Part shown: positions 11,665 to 26,072 of the stretch, piece by piece
Layout: each line of letters begins with the position of its first letter
Position numbering within the stretch: position 1 is the first letter of the stretch
Assembly: GCA_024305405.1 (NCBI GenBank)
Contig: JAKNDB010000087.1
Span: forward strand, 1,178,001-1,242,000
Reading direction: 5' to 3'
Source: Dirofilaria immitis
Taxonomy: Eukaryota > Nematoda > Chromadorea > Rhabditida > Onchocercidae
Length of the DNA: 64,000 nt
Notes under the pieces: model-generated
Seen by the model: the letters and a program-made list of their open reading frames with translations, nothing else
The model's database searches: none
What the model was told of the DNA's origin: nothing
Made by a program: the position numbers and the translations under genes

Positions 11665-12663
11665 ATCAGATTAAAGTTTTGAAACTTCATATTATTCCGA
11701 TTTTATCATTTTTATGAAATCGTTGTAGATTATTTTCTGAAAGCTACCAAATATCTTAAAATTTATCTTGCTCTTAATTTCTCTGTTTTTATTTCTTTCA
11801 ATCTACGCAAGAGGACGGAGAATTGACTTCAGATAGATTCCTGTTAAAAATAACTTAAAATTATCCATTGAGTTCTCTTTTCTCGAATTGTTTTCCATTG
11901 GTAGCTTTCAAAGAAAGTGTGAACTGATCATGCTGTTTATGTGATAAGGTTGGGAATTTTTGTCCATCTGACTTTGTGAACTTCGTAGCAATGAAATTCA
12001 AAATCTAAAAGGAAATTAAAGAACTGAAAAATCAGCGTTCTGAGATGGAGAACTCTTGATTCCAAGTCCGACAAAGTTCGGAGTAGCAGTTTTTGGATGT
12101 CACATTGCAGTCTGGAGATTTCTGTTCTCCCCTTCATAAAAATGTTCAATAAATGTCAGATTAAAAGGCGGAATGATGTTCTTACTTTTTGTTGCCATTG
12201 ATTTATTGTATTATATATACTGGGTTTTTTTGTAACATGCTTGCATCAAATGATGGTCGTCATTACGGAAAATTTAATGCTTTAATGCAATGGGGATAAT
12301 AGTTAAACTCTCAGTTCACTCATTTTTATCATCACTGAGTGTAGCAAATTGGATATAGAAAAGTTCATTGGAAGCAACGTTTAATTTTTCTTTAATTATA
12401 TGACTTAACAAGAATTTAACCTTTCTACAGAACTAACACGTAAAATAATTCGAGTTTTGTTAGATGATTTAAAATATACAATAATTTTCTCTGTATGTGG
12501 CAAACTTGAAAATGCTGTCAGTTTCAAACATCAGATGATTTTGCATCATCATCATTAGGACTTTTCTCGTGAAAGACAGGAGAGAAATATTTAGAGTTTG
12601 ATTGGAACTAAAAAAATTTGCTAAGTTCAGTTCGACATGATGATAGTCACTAAAATTATCTCT

Positions 12664-14459
12664 TTAGTGCCGTTTCGTCGCAGCAACTGTTTTTTCTGCA
12701 GCAGTGCTAGTAGTAAGCGATTCAGTTTGTTGTACATTGCGTGGCAGATCACGAAATATTATCGATATGCGGCGACTCCGTGGGATTAACTTCCCCATGA
12801 AATACGATTCCGCTTTTCCGAGTACCTCATGATAGAATTCGTAACGACTAAATTCGCTGAAAATTTATCTATTAAAACAGGCAAAGTATTAGAACAATTA
12901 GCAAGAAAAGGTGGGTAGTATATAGCAATTAGACTAGTCCTGTTGGATTGTGCATCATATACTGCATTCTCGACATGGTCGAGAAGAGACTCATAATTTT
13001 AGCAGCAGAAATGTTTCACTCGATCAAATCAATTTGGCACGATAGCAGTATTTCGACTATTGCTATTCTTAAACTATAATAAAATGGCAGGAAACCTCCA
13101 TTAGAAATAACTTGAGATTTAATCTGTAAAATCCAAAACTGGAAACTTTAAAATTTCAACTAGAACATGAAGATATGTGGATTTATTTTAAAACATGTTA
13201 GAATAAATTCAGAGCTACTAATATGGAAAAATATGCCTGCCTCATTCTATAAAGAGATTTTCGTTGCAAGAATAAATCAAAAATGAGCTGATCTTTTCGA
13301 TCTTTATGTCGTAAACGCATCACAGCATCCGATAACAAAGAAAGACCAGCGATAACATCACCACAATACTGGAAAAAGGAAACACGAACTGGGAATGTAA
13401 ATCTTATTTGTAACAATATTTTGATAGTTGGTAAATAAGGCTAGAGATTATTTTTAGCTAAAAAGAATTGGGAATGTAATTCATTTGCCTGGAAATTTTG
13501 GTAATAATAAAAACAAATTTGAAGGGAAGTGATACCCTGATACTATCAATGTGCGGTTTAATAATACCATCTTCGTGTAAATCGAGAATATGTACAAATA
13601 AAAGTTGCTTATCTCCCTCTTTAAATGATTGTTTTCGAACTCGATTTAAAACGGCCTCATTTTCTATCTTCCAATTTAGCTGCTCTCGCTCACGATATAA
13701 ATGAATGGCCTGAATTTTTAAAAAGTATATTAAACATTACGATAATATTATATGCAAAATTTTTACTAATGAACACTAGTCTGAACTTTGGTAATTAGAG
13801 CAACTATATACCAGCTAAAGAATTGAAGCATATATGACCTGCGAGATTACATAGAAACAATCATAGACTATAATGTATAGTATCGAGGCACATTAAATTA
13901 ATTAAAATTAAATTAATTAATTAAAAATATTAAATTAATTAAATCGAAACTTTGTTACGCATTCATCATAATACCATTAACTTCGAATATTCAATCTTAC
14001 AATTTCTAAAAGATCGTAAAAACAGAAGAAATGTGGGAGCCAAAAATTTTTAAAACAGGTAGAATATGAAGGAAGGGAGTTTGAAGTGTAAATTAAGTTG
14101 AACTGAACTCAGTTAAAACTGATGAAATCAAGATTTTAAAAATATATAATTGAAATTTTAGTAAGCTAAGGTCTATAGCCGGATCATAATTCAATTGCAA
14201 ATTAAACCTGGAAAGTTATTAAACATAAAATTCAAAAAAAAAAAAGTATTACATCATCCCAGTGTGATTTCTCATAACGCATACGTTTCATATGTGGATT
14301 GATTTCATCCAGAAGTGACGCCTCTTCCTGTTCTGTGATAAAATTAGGAGTAACTGTACAACATTCCAGCAACATATCTTTCATTTCTTTTGGCCATAAT
14401 ATATCGTTGTGGAAATGAATGAAATTAGCTGCCAAACGTCGAAGAAAGGACAACTGCAT
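12664..14459 (-). CDS. ALKBH7: Alpha-ketoglutarate dioxygenase ALKBH7, mitochondrial
   Basis: Four exons run 14459-14253, 13709-13536, 13368-13241 and 12856-12664 (233 residues; human 221). The N-terminus (MQLSFLRRLAANFIHFH) has the look of a mitochondrial presequence. The double-stranded beta-helix residues are visible: KPHIDSI supplies the iron-binding His-x-Asp, YEFYHEV the distal His, and IPRSRRISIIF the 2-oxoglutarate-binding Arg. AGLSLLSDAVMRL is a family signature. The known role is an Fe(II)/2OG dioxygenase of the mitochondrial matrix that influences necrosis and fat metabolism. Intron 3 appears to be GC-AG (ATGAG then GCAGGC), because only that donor keeps the SLYRMSEFSRYE frame. The first ATG overlaps an acceptor-like TGCAG, so an upstream start cannot be excluded. 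It is convergent with CHMP2A and sits about 770 bp downstream of CPT1 on the same strand. Confidence 0.93.
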
Positions 14460-15225
14460 TCAAAAGATCGAGCCAAAAACTCTTATTCAAAAAAAAAAAA
14501 AATTACATGGTTTTCAACTAAATCATCGATTTTTGTTTTAATAAATACTCAACTATAGGTAGTAGATTAAATTAAATCTAAATTAAATCCCAGTGGATGC
14601 GAAATGTAAATGAAATGTATTATGAAAACCAAATCTACATTGTATATAATCTGAATTTGCACCTTGTAAATCAGTTATCCTTGCAAATGAATAAAGAGAT
14701 ATGCTCTTTCCTGCATTGCAAATCTTAAAAAGTTTTGCAGCAACATGTATATATCAACTTGTTTAGAAATGTATCTATACAACATTAAGAAATGTATCCA
14801 TACAAGTTATTTGAGTCTATTCATTGTTTTCTATCCATCACAAAAAAATTCAAAATTAATTATCCGTAATAAGCCAATGTCTAACTCTTCTTACCACCAA
14901 TATTACATGTATACTAATGATTCACAAACTCGTGTAATGTTACGCGCTTTGCCGAAAAATGTATTTTATGACAGAACACAGCTCTTTCTACATATATATA
15001 TATATACACAATCATAATTGAAATTCAATTAAGACTGAATACTTTTAATATACTACACAAATTTCTCAACAAAATATATATGCAGAAATATGTTAAAAAT
15101 GTCTTGAAAACTATATTAAAACAAAAGTATTCTAAGGAAACCTCTGATTTACTATTAATTAATATCATATATATGTTCAGCAGATCAGTTGTTGAGTAAA
15201 TTGATTGGAGAGATTTCGTGATTTG

Positions 15226-18200
15226 TTATCCTTCCAAAAGTAGGCTCATATCTTCAAGACTTCTAATGATATCATTCCGTAATTGTATGGAACTCTATAA
15301 ATTAGATTAAATGTAATATATCCAAATAAGAAATTCAAAACAGATCATCTTACATTGAAATTAATAAAATTAAAGACGAATGACAACATTTTCGAGAGAA
15401 CTGGGTAATGAGATTATTTCCTAACAAAACTTAGACCAATGAAGAAAACATATGATTTTCTTTAAAAATCTTCGAAACGCTAAGAGTATTAATGGTACTT
15501 GAAGAAGCAAAGATTAGTAACATAAAGAGGTTATAACAAAAGGATGGAATTCTTAACAAAATTTCTTAGAGATCAGTTTAATTTATTGCTTAATTGAAAT
15601 ATAAAACATACCGTATTATCCGCTGAACGTTTCGATGAGACATGAAAAGAAATTATACTCTCGCTAACAATGATATATGAAACGCCATAACCATTATCAG
15701 CAACTGGCCCGAAACCACCACCAGCAGTAACAAATTTATTACGATCCACATTGGCAAGTTTTGCTTCTTCTTCGCATTGATTCACTGGTGTTTGACTGGT
15801 AGAAAGTAAGAAAGTGGGTGGGAATATTCTTTCCAAGAAGGGTGATTTAAATTTCAAGTAACGCATAACAATATACCTATAAAAAAAAATTATTTGTGGT
15901 TCTTCGATAAAAACAAGTTCCGTTTTGCTAAATGGAATATGTTGACATTGAAGATCTGATTAAAAATTTCATTCTTTGAAAAGCAGACGGAATTATTTAA
16001 CAATTAACAATATCAGTATCGACTTACAGTCGCGCTACCATAAATTACACTAAATAATTCGACAAAATGCACTCATTGATTTTTCATCATAATCATATGA
16101 ATTTGAATTTTAAATAATTCTAATTAATATTCAAAACTCTTTATATGCTTAAATTTTACAGAGCAAAAGATGGCGATCGATCCCTTTACCACACATTGCA
16201 TCACGATACATCTTTTGATGATATTCGCATGCAATACGAAGCAATCGCAATCTTTCTGCATACTGAAATATAGATAATATTGATTTAAATTTTAATAACA
16301 AAAGAATTTATGAAAGAATCTAGATCATTCCAGTGATAAAATTAACATGAGTGATATCGTCGCTCATTTTCAAAAGTTTTTGTTTCGAAATACTACCAAA
16401 TTATAAAAAAGTAAGGCGCCTCTGAAAGTGCTTCTTTGACTGATCTTATAGCCTTTTAATCATATTACTATCCCTATCATGCTTAAATTTTACAGAACAG
16501 AAAAATGGAAATCGATCTTTTACCACACACTGCATCACGATACATCCTTTGATGATATCACTATCACTGTTGTTACTCTGTCACTATCATCTAGCTACCA
16601 TTGTTGCTATAATCAACAGCCAGTCATTCACCCCACTAGCAAAACGAAACAGCAAAATCAAACTTACAGTTTGATTTGGATCCAACATTGCATGAACAAA
16701 GTCGCAACTATATGAAGAACATGATCGAACAGTTTCTGTTCGTCCCTCTCGAAATAAACGTGCCGTTGTTGCTTCGTAAGTCAGCGCAAATTTTTTCTGA
16801 TTCTAAATAAATGTATACAAAAAAATAATCCAAAGCTCTTGAATTAGAGAAAAACAGATTATGTGGAAAAATAGAGATTTTAAAGCAGATCATAAAGAAA
16901 GATCCCTGACGTAACATACTGATTAATTGTCATAACACTATAAAAAGAACGAATATTCTGTTATGAGATTTCAATTTAACTTTATCAAATAGCTTTCTTT
17001 AAAAAACTTACACGATAGAAAGCTAGTTGTAAAACCAGTTGAAGGAATCCATCTGGTGATACGCGTAACTTTTTATAAAATTTTGCCGTACTTAGTCCAA
17101 AACAATAAGGCCATTTCTACATCATCAATTAAGGCACTTGCTGTTTCAAAACATCTCATTATTGTGGTCTAGAATGAATAAAAAGTTTTGAAAATTCTTT
17201 AATTTAAGTTTTGAAAATTCTTTAATTTATCTAATATACTTGCATGCTAAAATTGAAGAATTTCTTCATATTCACATTGAATATATTATTCGTGAGATAT
17301 TTTAATACAACGAAATAATTTCGACACACTATTTATTGTTAGCAGCATCTCTGAGTGATATCAGCCAGTCTGATCGCCCGTCAATATCAGGAGTTCATTC
17401 GATTTCAATTGTTGAAAGTAAGCGCTTCTGGTGAATATGTTAATTACCTTTTAAATTTACATAACACTGAAAGGAAAAGTTTGTATATCAATAACTATAA
17501 TAGTAATAATCAATAAACCAATAAAAATATGTTGAGATGAGGAAGTAATCACATTTAATTCAGGAGTAATATGCCATCGCAATCGATCGAATTTCGGTAT
17601 GGATTCAACTTCTCCACTTGTATTTCCATTTTCATCGTAAAGATTTTCACAAACTGATTTTATAACACAAAATTCCATAAAATGAGCCGGCACTGCTGCG
17701 TCACCCTAAATTATTCCACCGTATTTGCATTATTTATTATTAAAAATTAGTGCAAAATGAAAGTTAAAGTAAATTTAAATTGACTAAAGAAATTATTCTA
17801 TTAATATGCAAATAATAATTAATTAGTTTTCAATAATGAGAATGCACATAATTTCATCTAAAAAGCAATTTTTCATTAAAAAAAAAAATACTGTTTTGAA
17901 GAATGCTCAGTAACACAGCGAAAAACTATCGACGTCGTTATTACAAACATTAATATTGACTATCAGCAATTATAATTAGTTATAAAATTTATGATTAGTA
18001 TAGAAATGATACATTATTGCCGGATTCTTGCTTTGATCTCCAAAATAGCATAACGTTAAGTAGTTTAATTTGTTTAAAGATAATTTACTGATAATTATCA
18101 TTTAGCCATACTGCTTGGTGCGACAGAAAAACTTTTCCAGACTCTATAGTCGGAACAATCTAGTGGAATCGGGCGAGTTTGTCATCATGCAGTACTATTT

Positions 18201-21200
18201 CAATAACGGTAAATCATTGCTTGCTTTTAGCTCTTGCACCAATTGCTAACCACTTGTTTTGGCTTCGATCAAAATTGCGTATGATGACCATCTTGCTGCT
18301 AAGAACAAAACTTGTTCTTTAAGCTTTGGATACCAGAGTTTTGTCCGATATATATCGAGTAAATAAACAGATTTCTTCTCTTTCTTTTGACTTAAGAAGC
18401 TAAGTCTCTTTTACTAAGGACTTTCTTAAAAATATTTTTCGGTTTTAAATTTTGCATTTCAATTTTGCAACTATGTTATGCTGATTTTATAAATTAGCTT
18501 AAGTCAAATCGCTTTTACAAAATTCATTAATAAAAATAATTGAAATAACTTTAAAACAGTCTTCAAGAAACTTAAGAAGTCATTCAATCTGCTCAGTTAT
18601 CTTATATTAAGTTATTGTTTTTGAAGGAATCATATAATTCTAATTCGAACAGAAAAATTAAATGAAAGAACCTAAAAACAATTCAACAGCATGATTTGCT
18701 GAAAGATAGTGGTCTAGATAGTTAACATTACTAAGTGATCATAGGCAATAATAATAAGAAAAGATAATGTGTTGCATAATTCATCTATCAATACATATAT
18801 TGCTTTCTTCATATTTTCGGTCTGACAAGTGAAGCAAATGACGCAGAGATATTCTGCTCCATTTTTTGCAACCAAGAATATACTAAAGCCTCAGCGTTTC
18901 ATCTGAATATGGATCAGAACAAAATAAACAAAACGACAAACCAAGAATGTTCAGCGTTGATACCAATACGGCCATTTTTAAAAATGATGAGGTTGAATGA
19001 TTTATCAAACCAACGATCGTATCCTCTGCCGTGCAATAAACTATTAGCCCAAAAATCCAATTTTGATGAATCATTCTAAATCTAGTCATAAATTCAATAA
19101 TAAAATCAATTACTTGAAAATAATGATGTTTATAAAAATACTAATTCCAGCAATAAAATATTTCATAAGCACCATTACCCAAAACCATCACATTAAAAGA
19201 ATGCTTCTGGAGAATATTTCAGAGAATTCCCAGTTATTATCTCAGTAATTCATCAAGAAAGAAATAGCAACATACGCGATCATAGAAAACTTCATGCTCA
19301 TCTAGTATAATTACAAATGCAGCTTTTTCAATTGCATGCAACGAAAGTTGATTGATCCCAGAATTAAAATAATTTTTACGCGCTTGAGCCCACATATCCC
19401 GATCACCAGCTGTTAGAGCAGCAATGTACTTTTCTTCAGCATTTGAGTTGACTTTTTCATTCAATATCGCTTCAAAGCCTTTTGCAATTCGCATGGCTCA
19501 TACAATCTACAAAAATGAATAATCTACAAACTGTTTACAACTATAAAACTTGATAATTTATATAAACGTTTGGTTTGACAATTTATATAAATGTCAGATC
19601 TATTTTGATCAATTCTTTATATAAAATTTTTTGTCTTTTGTAAGAAATGATATCGTAAATCTACTGACTTATTCCAACTTCCAAAAAAAGTAAATGAAAA
19701 AATATTGAATAAATAATATAACTTCGAAAATTTAAAGAATCGTGTCAAATACTTCCATATTTCATTCATGACTCTTCTTCAGAATTGTTTTCTAATAAAT
19801 AAAGTTGAAAATGCCTCGAATTCGAAAATTTCTGATAACAATTCTGAAGTTTTTTCCTTTTGAATTCTTTATATTTCACTTCCTTTTTCTTAAGTTCCTT
19901 CAGTAAGGCTTTTACACTGATATCACTAGTCAATCATTAAAAAATAAAAAACTTAAAATGTTTACGATAAAATATTTCTTTAACCCCAAAGCAACAAATC
20001 GAATTTCTTAAAAGATTAACCTTTTCCCATTATGAATGGCTAAACGAAACCAATGACCATTACAATAAACTGCAATATGTTTCGCATCACTCCAATGATG
20101 AAATTCATCCTTTTCCAAACATGCAATGCGACAACTATTAAATAATCGCTCATACTGAGCAGTACAAAACGGTATTTTGTACTGTGATAAAAACGAAAAC
20201 TGCAAAGGAATGACTTTTTACTCGACAGAATCGCAATTTCCTGAACAATTAATTATCAAATGCAAGTTTGTTATATTTGATAATATAATAATATACAAAT
20301 ATAAAGAATTCGAAAGGAAAAAACTTCAAAATTGTTATCAGAAATTTTACAATTTTTCCATCTTTTTCACTTAATACTGATTCCAATTTTTTCATCAGTG
20401 ACAGTCCAACTCTATAATTAACAAACATCACATCACGAAATTGCTGCCACTATCATTCAATTAGTTTTTATTTTTTCGTCATCCAAAATTTGCGAGTTTT
20501 ATTTTGGGAACTAACCGGTTTTATTTCCTGTCGTTCTATCTTTCGTCGGAACAAAAGTGCTGCCCAAGTAATTACAGCAGCACGGGCAGCTTGATTACGT
20601 GTCGGATATGCCAAAATTGAATCAAAGCCATAATAATTGCTGAAAAATAACTTATTTCAAAAATCAATAAAATACATCTCGCAACAGAAATTAAATCCTT
20701 TAGACAAAAAAAACTAACCTATTAATCATTATCGGTGAACGCTGTCGTAAATAAACAAATTCCTCCCACCAATCTGCGACATAATTAATGGAAAGGAAGG
20801 ATTTAATTATTAGATACCATTGCAAATGTCGTCCCACTCCATTTCGAAATTCCTCTGTAAGTTGAACTAACTCGTCATATTCCTTATCTGTGCATACCGG
20901 ACGCATTGTACAAAGATGCTGAAATTTTTTTATTTTGGTTTTTTTAACTAATCATCAAAAGAATTTGCACTTATAATTATTTCTTATAAAAGAGAGAACA
21001 TAACACCAGCGGAATTGTCAAATAGTTTTTCTGATATTAATGGAACTATCAGACAGTTTTCCTAGGCGTACGAACTATAGTTACTCTACTTTTTAAATTC
21101 AATGTTACCTTATCAAGAGTATCATTTAGCCTCGGTAACGGTAAATGAGGCAAAGCTCCTTGAAATGAATGCAACATCAGGCCGCTTTTGATAAAATATG

Positions 21201-22766
21201 TAAGATAGTCTGCAAATGGATAATTTAAAGAATGAATTACTTCACCAATAAAAAGTTCGTAATTTTGAATTCATTTCGCCAATTTATTTCAGTGAATAAT
21301 CTATATACAATAGTTTAAGTACCACAATAACACTGAAGTTACTAAACCAACTGTCAGAAATTACTGATTGGAAAAATGAACCATAAAAGTGTCAGCTTAC
21401 CAACCACAACCTTGATGTCATTGAAAGTGGCTGTGAATGTGGATTCTCAAACATCCAACCCTTATAAAGCAAAAAGCATTTGAGACTTAATCGGATGATT
21501 TGAATTATCATGAACCATACGAAAATTCCATACAGCATTAGTGAGAGTGCTTGCGAAAACATTCCATCCCTGTAAAACTAAATAATGATAACAAATTTTA
21601 GGAACAAAATATTTTCAAAAAAACAAAGGAGAAAACTTTAAAATAATAGAAAAAACGGATTTAAGTAATCAAATCAAACTCAATTATTTCTAATTCTTCT
21701 TATATCTAGTTAAATAAATTATTTACTTTGAAAGAAATTTGTTGAAAATGAGAGCGATAGCACGTTCTCTATGGGAAATAAAAAAGACATTTAAATTTGG
21801 TACTGAATAAAAAGCGTTCTTGTATGCAATGCAATTAAATAAAAACAAACAGTATGATAGCTTAGTGCAGTAAACAAGATTTTCAAATTAAAAATTTGTT
21901 GATTATTTTCTAAAACCAAAAACTTGCTTATTAATCATATTAATTCCGTTGTTAGAACGTAAATATCAAATTCAATTTACAACTGAAATTTGAGAAAACA
22001 AATAGTATACTGTGGTTATAGTTTCTAATAATGGAAAAGAAATCATAAAAGTTACCCAAAAAATAAACTGAATATATAATGTCGTAGTAAATATACCACA
22101 CCAAATGAAAAGTCATAACGAAAGGTCGATAAAAGGCTAATCGTAAATATAATTACACACATCGTATATGCATTTGTTGGAAAAATACCGTTATAGAAAT
22201 TATTCTGCAATGAGATGATAAACACTAAATTCATATTTCTTGACAAAACAGAGATAATTACATGCTCTCATTAATTTTATTTTATATTTCTTTCAAGTCT
22301 TCGCATATCTATTGAGTATAATAAATAAGAACAGAAAGGGGTTTTTTTTGTTTATGAGCAGTCATATAAAAGATGGGTTCCGAAAGTTTTTTCTTCGATT
22401 TAAACTAAAATTAGATCATAGCACATTTAAGTTATTACTACGGCTTTCTTCTCTTCCATATTTATTAATTTTTTATTAGGATGTCACCTTTGTGTTTCTT
22501 ACTAGCATTTTACATCTGCAATTTATTTATACAAATAATAACTCTAAATTTCACTATAAACTCTACCAGAAATTTCTTTTAATTTAAGAAAATGAAATAA
22601 TTTAAGTCATGCAAAATTCAAGTACCTTAAAACGTGCAACACGTTTTTTGTAAGCTCGAAAGAATGAATGCAAAATCTCATTCAACAATTCTTGATCATA
22701 AGATATCGATATACCATCATGTGTTAACGAAACGGATAATGCCGCAACACTATGCGCTTCTGCCAT
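15226..22766 (-). CDS. CPT1: Carnitine O-palmitoyltransferase 1 (outer mitochondrial membrane)
   Basis: Fifteen exons run 22766-22626, 22204-22056, 21569-21401, 21209-21109, 20918-20719, 20639-20516, 20199-20021, 19506-19276, 19075-18942, 17705-17553, 17168-17012, 16796-16668, 16262-16160, 15876-15612 and 15294-15226. They give about 769 residues against 773 in human CPT1A. The order is a malonyl-CoA-sensing N-terminus ([18 protein letters not shown]), two membrane segments (exons 2 and 3), then the acyltransferase domain with INAEHSW (catalytic His), STSQTP and [16 protein letters not shown]. The enzyme moves long-chain acyl groups from CoA to carnitine, the gate to beta-oxidation. The frame breaks five times: exon 4 near 21186, exon 8 near 19474, junction 18942/17705, exon 11 near 17071-17085, and junction 16160/15876. 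Four need +1; exon 11 needs -1 or +2. Homology continues past each. Either assembly errors or recent decay. Confidence 0.93.
16479..16560 (-). pseudogene. Decayed duplicate of a CPT1 exon inside a CPT1 intron
   Basis: This stretch copies 16148-16229, the 3' half of the CPT1 exon ending in GIDRHLLL plus its donor and intron start. Both contain GCTTAAATTTTACAGA on the plus strand followed by the same CACGATACATC core. The copy has substitutions and small deletions that destroy the GIDRH reading, and it diverges completely beyond about 16560. It lies in the intron just upstream (in gene direction) of the real exon, so it is a local tandem duplication that has decayed. Confidence 0.8.
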
Positions 22767-22769
22767 TGC

Positions 22770-25510
22770 TTCTTTTAATTCAACGAACTGCATCACAAAT
22801 TGTGAATAACTCCGTGATACACTAATTTCTTATCTCCTCGCTAAAACTCCCTTCATTTAAATTTTATTTATTATCAGGGATAGAAACATCTTCAAGTAGT
22901 GAAATGGATTATCCTTAAGCAAAATCGCCAGACTTGATGGAGTTTTGCTTATCATAAATTAAAATCTAGAATAGAGATTCAAAATTAAATCCATAATACT
23001 GCGAACAGATGTTATAAATACTTACTGGAATAAATAATTCTATTTTATAAACGAAAGCATAGAAACAAGAGGATCATGCGTGCTAAGAACTAAAATCGAT
23101 AATAAATAGTACGATACCTGGTATTAAGGAAAATTATTATAACAGACACTGAAATATCGTTACAAACCACTAATAGTTACCACATAATAAAATGAAAGAA
23201 TTCCTGATCGAGTAATTGTTAAAAGGGGTACAAAGTGCGAAGTCCAAAAACAACGGACATACAAAGTGTACTTCTCATAACAACACAAAATGATCCAATA
23301 CACCGTTAATCAAATTGCTGCAATTGAAAAAGGAAGATAATGGGTCCAAATATTTTTTCTGATCAATCATTGCATTTTTTAAAACGACTACTAGTACATA
23401 TTAGCATACTTAATAGATTTTAATCAATTTCAATGAATTTTTTCTTTATTTAACTCGAAAGTCACTCATCAATAGTACCAAAAAAATACACCAAAAGATA
23501 AAAATGAAAATAAGATTAAATATACCGTTAAGAAATAAAATCCATCCAAGATGTATTTTTATATGCTTTAAAGATTCCATCGATTCCTTTTATTTGCCAC
23601 TTCTTTTTTGGGCAAATGTTTAATATTATTCATCATATTAGATACAAATAAGAGAATCTAATGCTCTGAAATATGTACCATAAGATGACACATAATATCA
23701 ACTTAAAACTTGCATAATCATTATTTACTGAAAAATATGTGATTAATCTCAATAAAAATCTTCCTCAACATTGAAAATATTCAAAACCATGCAAGTATCA
23801 ACGTAGTCATTTCAACTGATGTTTCGGAATATGTGCAGATATACGATGGTTACCATTATTTTGGAGTCATTATCTTTTCAAGCTATCTATTCCAGATTTT
23901 ATTCACTAACTATTTCGGAATTATCAATTGCTAAATCGCAAATGTCAACCTGAACACCGCCAACAATAAATGGTCTTATGTGTTCTCGGTTTGACTGATG
24001 TTCATAAAATAATCGAATGTTTTTATATTTCTCAATTTTTATTTTTTCTAAATGGAATATTTGTTAGATAACTTCCCTTATTGCAGTATTTTCGGCAATC
24101 ACTAACTATATGATAAGATGAATAAGTAAATAATGGTGTATTCGAAAAAACACTGTGCGAAAATATCGTGAAGAAAGCATGAAATAAATATGCGTGAAGA
24201 AAGCATGAAAAATTCCACTATTCTATCAAAAAAATCAAAAAATTAATAAATAATAACCATGAGATGATACCAACGAATCGTGTTTGTAAATATAATAGCA
24301 TCGACATGCTAATAAATTCAACCCACACACTCATTTGATTCATCGATTATCTGTAAATAAAAACTTCAACAAATAATAAATATTTTAAACCGGCATACGG
24401 TTAAGTATTACCATACTAGATTTAACTTAATATGAAAAGTCATCTGGAAGTTAATTAATGGTCAGCAGAATAACAAAATTCTAATCAGCCAAAACATTTA
24501 AAATAGAATACTCATTTTCTTCTATTTAACTAAGTAAAATCTGTAAAATAAAATGTATAATATATATATATATAATGTCCGAATCCTAGTTTATCATTGA
24601 TATCTTGTTTAGATCTCCCATTTTAATTATTTTTGTCGAAAATCTAAATATATTGAATATCGTATAAATAAATTTCGTTCTAACTACTGAAAAAAAGATT
24701 TAGGGTAAAACAAGGACTGATTTCTCAGCAGAACAACTTACAGTTTATGAATAGATAACATCAACTTTTCTTCTTGCGATGTCAGGATTTCCATCTCTCC
24801 CATCATATTATTTCTTTTCACTTGGGAAATTTTTAAGAATAAAAATTTGAGAGGAAATATCTCTTTTCACTTATAAACTGCTGGAGAAATGAAAAATAAT
24901 TTTATGGTACCGCATTATATTGTAACGTTTTGGCGACAAAACTAAAAATCGAAGAAAATATGGATGAAATACTCCATTTAAATTTAAGCATTAGAATTAT
25001 CAAAAATCACTCCCAGATATAGGCGAATAGAGGTAGGAACAGGAGCTGGAAAGTTTTTTATTCCTCGAGAATTTTAACTGATTCCAATTGCAATTTAACT
25101 GATAAAAGAAAGAATTTCTTTTAATTTGTTTAATTTTCAATACGAAAAAATCGAGACACAATTCTTACTGATATGCTTATTCATCGTCGTTAATTTAATG
25201 AAATGAGCAGAAACGTCTAATTTTTTCCTTTTATATCCAAGAACACTTCGGCAAATAAACGTAACTCACGTTTACCGTTCATGTAACATTTTCATTCTAT
25301 ATTCTCGATTAATTTTGCGCTGCTTCAATTTAGATGCTGCAACAAATACAGACTATGATCTAATGCCAAGATATTTTTGAGCATATAAAGGAAAGCATAT
25401 CACAGATCGCTAACTTGCATTGAAAAAATTTAATCAAGATATCATGCCTGAAGTATACATATTTCAAAAAAGAGAAAGTGAGTGAGAGAGCATTGATAAA
25501 ATGAATCATG

Positions 25511-25551
<41 letters not shown>

Positions 25552-26070
25552 CAATAAAAGCGATTAGAAAATCCAGAGATTTTCCAAGTTCCCATAAAAT
25601 TTATTTCAACTATTGGATTATACTTGAAAACTGAAAACTCTGACAAATGAAAAAGTTAGGTACTATTAACAGTAGGTACAACAAAAATTTAGGAATAATC
25701 AATGTTCGCAAAACTATAAGTATTTGAATACACTAAAATTATTTGATCTGAAAAATGAATAACTCACGTTTTTTTTTGCATTTCTTCAAGCAAAAGATCA
25801 AAAATGAAAATCCGTGTTTTCAGACCGGTCGAAAATGTTTTTGAAAACCACCATATAGTTTCAGCCATGGAAATGCTGAGCATCGCAATTTTTTTCGTAC
25901 AAGTTTTGAAATTCAAAATTCAAAAAAAAGACAAAATTATTTTTGAACCAGTTTCAATTCATTCCGGAGATGGAGAAAACGATAAAGAGAAGAAGTAAAC
26001 AAATTAGTTTTCTTATCCAATTTATTCATTGTTCCAAGAAATGAGAATTGAAATATTCATTATTAATCAA
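22770..26070. other. Intergenic DNA between CPT1 and R3HDM4
   Basis: No recognisable exon on either strand. It includes an (ATT)n microsatellite (25515-25550), an (AT)n run near 24557-24572 and a tandem GTGAAGAAAGCATGAAA pair near 24168-24209. A plus-strand ORF at 25804-25998 begins MKIRVFRPVENVF and has no family resemblance; it is not called as a gene. Confidence 0.45.
25515..25550. repeat. ATT trinucleotide microsatellite
   Basis: About eleven consecutive TTA/ATT units, directly visible, in intergenic DNA upstream of CPT1. Confidence 0.92.
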
Positions 26071-26072
26071 AA

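Noticed and set aside
20249..20431. Minus-strand ORF with [17 protein letters not shown] as an extra CPT1 exon
   Set aside because: It lies in an intron. The flanking exons (20639-20516 and 20199-20021) join in frame and match CPT1 without it.
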